In this document: positions 63,935 through 64,000 of the stretch, one piece after another | Position numbering within the stretch: position 1 is the stretch's first letter | How the letters are laid out: every line of letters starts with the position of its first letter | Assembly: GCF_026625825.1 (NCBI RefSeq) | Contig: NZ_CP113065.1 | Span: 372,001-436,000, forward strand | Reading direction: 5' to 3' | Length of the DNA: 64,000 nt | Origin: Pseudoxanthomonas sp. SL93 | GTDB lineage: Bacteria > Pseudomonadota > Gammaproteobacteria > Xanthomonadales > Xanthomonadaceae | Notes under the pieces: model-generated | Databases searched by the model: none | What the model was told of the DNA's origin: nothing | What the model saw: the letters and a program-made list of their open reading frames with translations, nothing else | Translations under genes and position numbers: made by a program

Positions 63935-64000
63935 GGGCCACGGGTAATTTCGAAGCGGCGCAGAATGTCGACCCGCTTGTCGCGTTGAGCGACGCGACGC
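63931..64000 (+). CDS. nuoE: NADH-quinone oxidoreductase subunit E (N-terminus only)
   Basis: Only 23 codons are inside the window ([20 protein letters not shown] and on). The start overlaps the nuoD stop in ATGA. The residues visible are not diagnostic; the call rests on the invariant nuoD-nuoE order in bacterial complex I operons. Confidence 0.75.
   Translation, partial: MRATGNFEAAQNVDPLVALSDAT

Overview
The window is GC-rich and densely coded. It looks like a chromosomal segment of a gammaproteobacterium of the family Xanthomonadaceae. Pseudoxanthomonas, Stenotrophomonas, Lysobacter and close relatives all fit, and the genus cannot be fixed from sequence alone. The grounds are gene order (panBCD-pgi; queG/nnr-tsaE-amiC-mutL; asd-fimV-truA-trpF; glmM-tpiA-secG-tRNA-Leu-nuoABCDE), a MutL carrying the endonuclease motif, and -10 elements of the TAnAnT type set in very GC-rich DNA. 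About 70 protein genes, two of them interrupted, and two tRNA genes are described. No insertion sequence, prophage, CRISPR array or rRNA was seen.

Layout. 1-6.3 kb: start of wrbA, a short AraC-type regulator, an orphan NarL-type response regulator, a MipA/OmpV outer-membrane protein, an acetyltransferase, a metallo-beta-lactamase-fold hydrolase, and a PmrAB/QseBC-like two-component system on the minus strand. 6.3-12 kb: tRNA-Glu, pcnB-folK, panB-panC-panD and pgi. 12-21 kb: an inverted pair of REP-like repeats, queG, nnr, tsaE, amiC, mutL, a DUF1684 lipoprotein and a TraB/GumN protein. 21-29 kb: rnfB-like ferredoxin gene, metG, a DUF2147 protein, a TonB-dependent receptor, apbC, dcd and an RDD membrane protein. 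29-35 kb: an eight-gene minus-strand operon for pyroglutamate release and breakdown (dienelactone hydrolase family, HIT family, pxpB, pxpC, pxpA, DUF969, DUF979, pcp). 35-44 kb: rimO, an interrupted DUF3025 gene, greB, a small secreted protein, a HerA-like ATPase, a lytic transglycosylase, a YhhN protein, psd and a SCO-family copper protein. 44-58 kb: prmB, aroC, a 2-hydroxyacid dehydrogenase, asd, fimV, truA, trpF, a TrpI-like regulator, trpBA, accD, glmM and a 2-oxoglutarate/Fe(II) oxygenase. 58-64 kb: an interrupted short-chain dehydrogenase gene, tpiA, secG, tRNA-Leu and the start of the complex I operon.

Most genes are housekeeping: coenzyme A and folate precursors, tryptophan, chorismate and aspartate-family synthesis, mismatch repair, tRNA modification, cell wall turnover and respiration. 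The least ordinary features are four. (1) Three TTAA-N7-TTAA sites lie upstream of the two-component operon, the MipA gene and the divergent TonB-receptor/apbC pair. They match the known PmrA/BasR box and suggest one small regulon. (2) The pyroglutamate operon includes a putative DUF969/DUF979 transporter and is headed by HIT and dienelactone-hydrolase genes of unknown role. (3) Two genes are each broken by one in-frame stop codon while the rest of the frame is intact. (4) Start-site oddities include possible leaderless mRNAs for nnr and tsaE and a candidate ATT start for pcnB. No wholly new multi-gene defence or mobile system was recognised.
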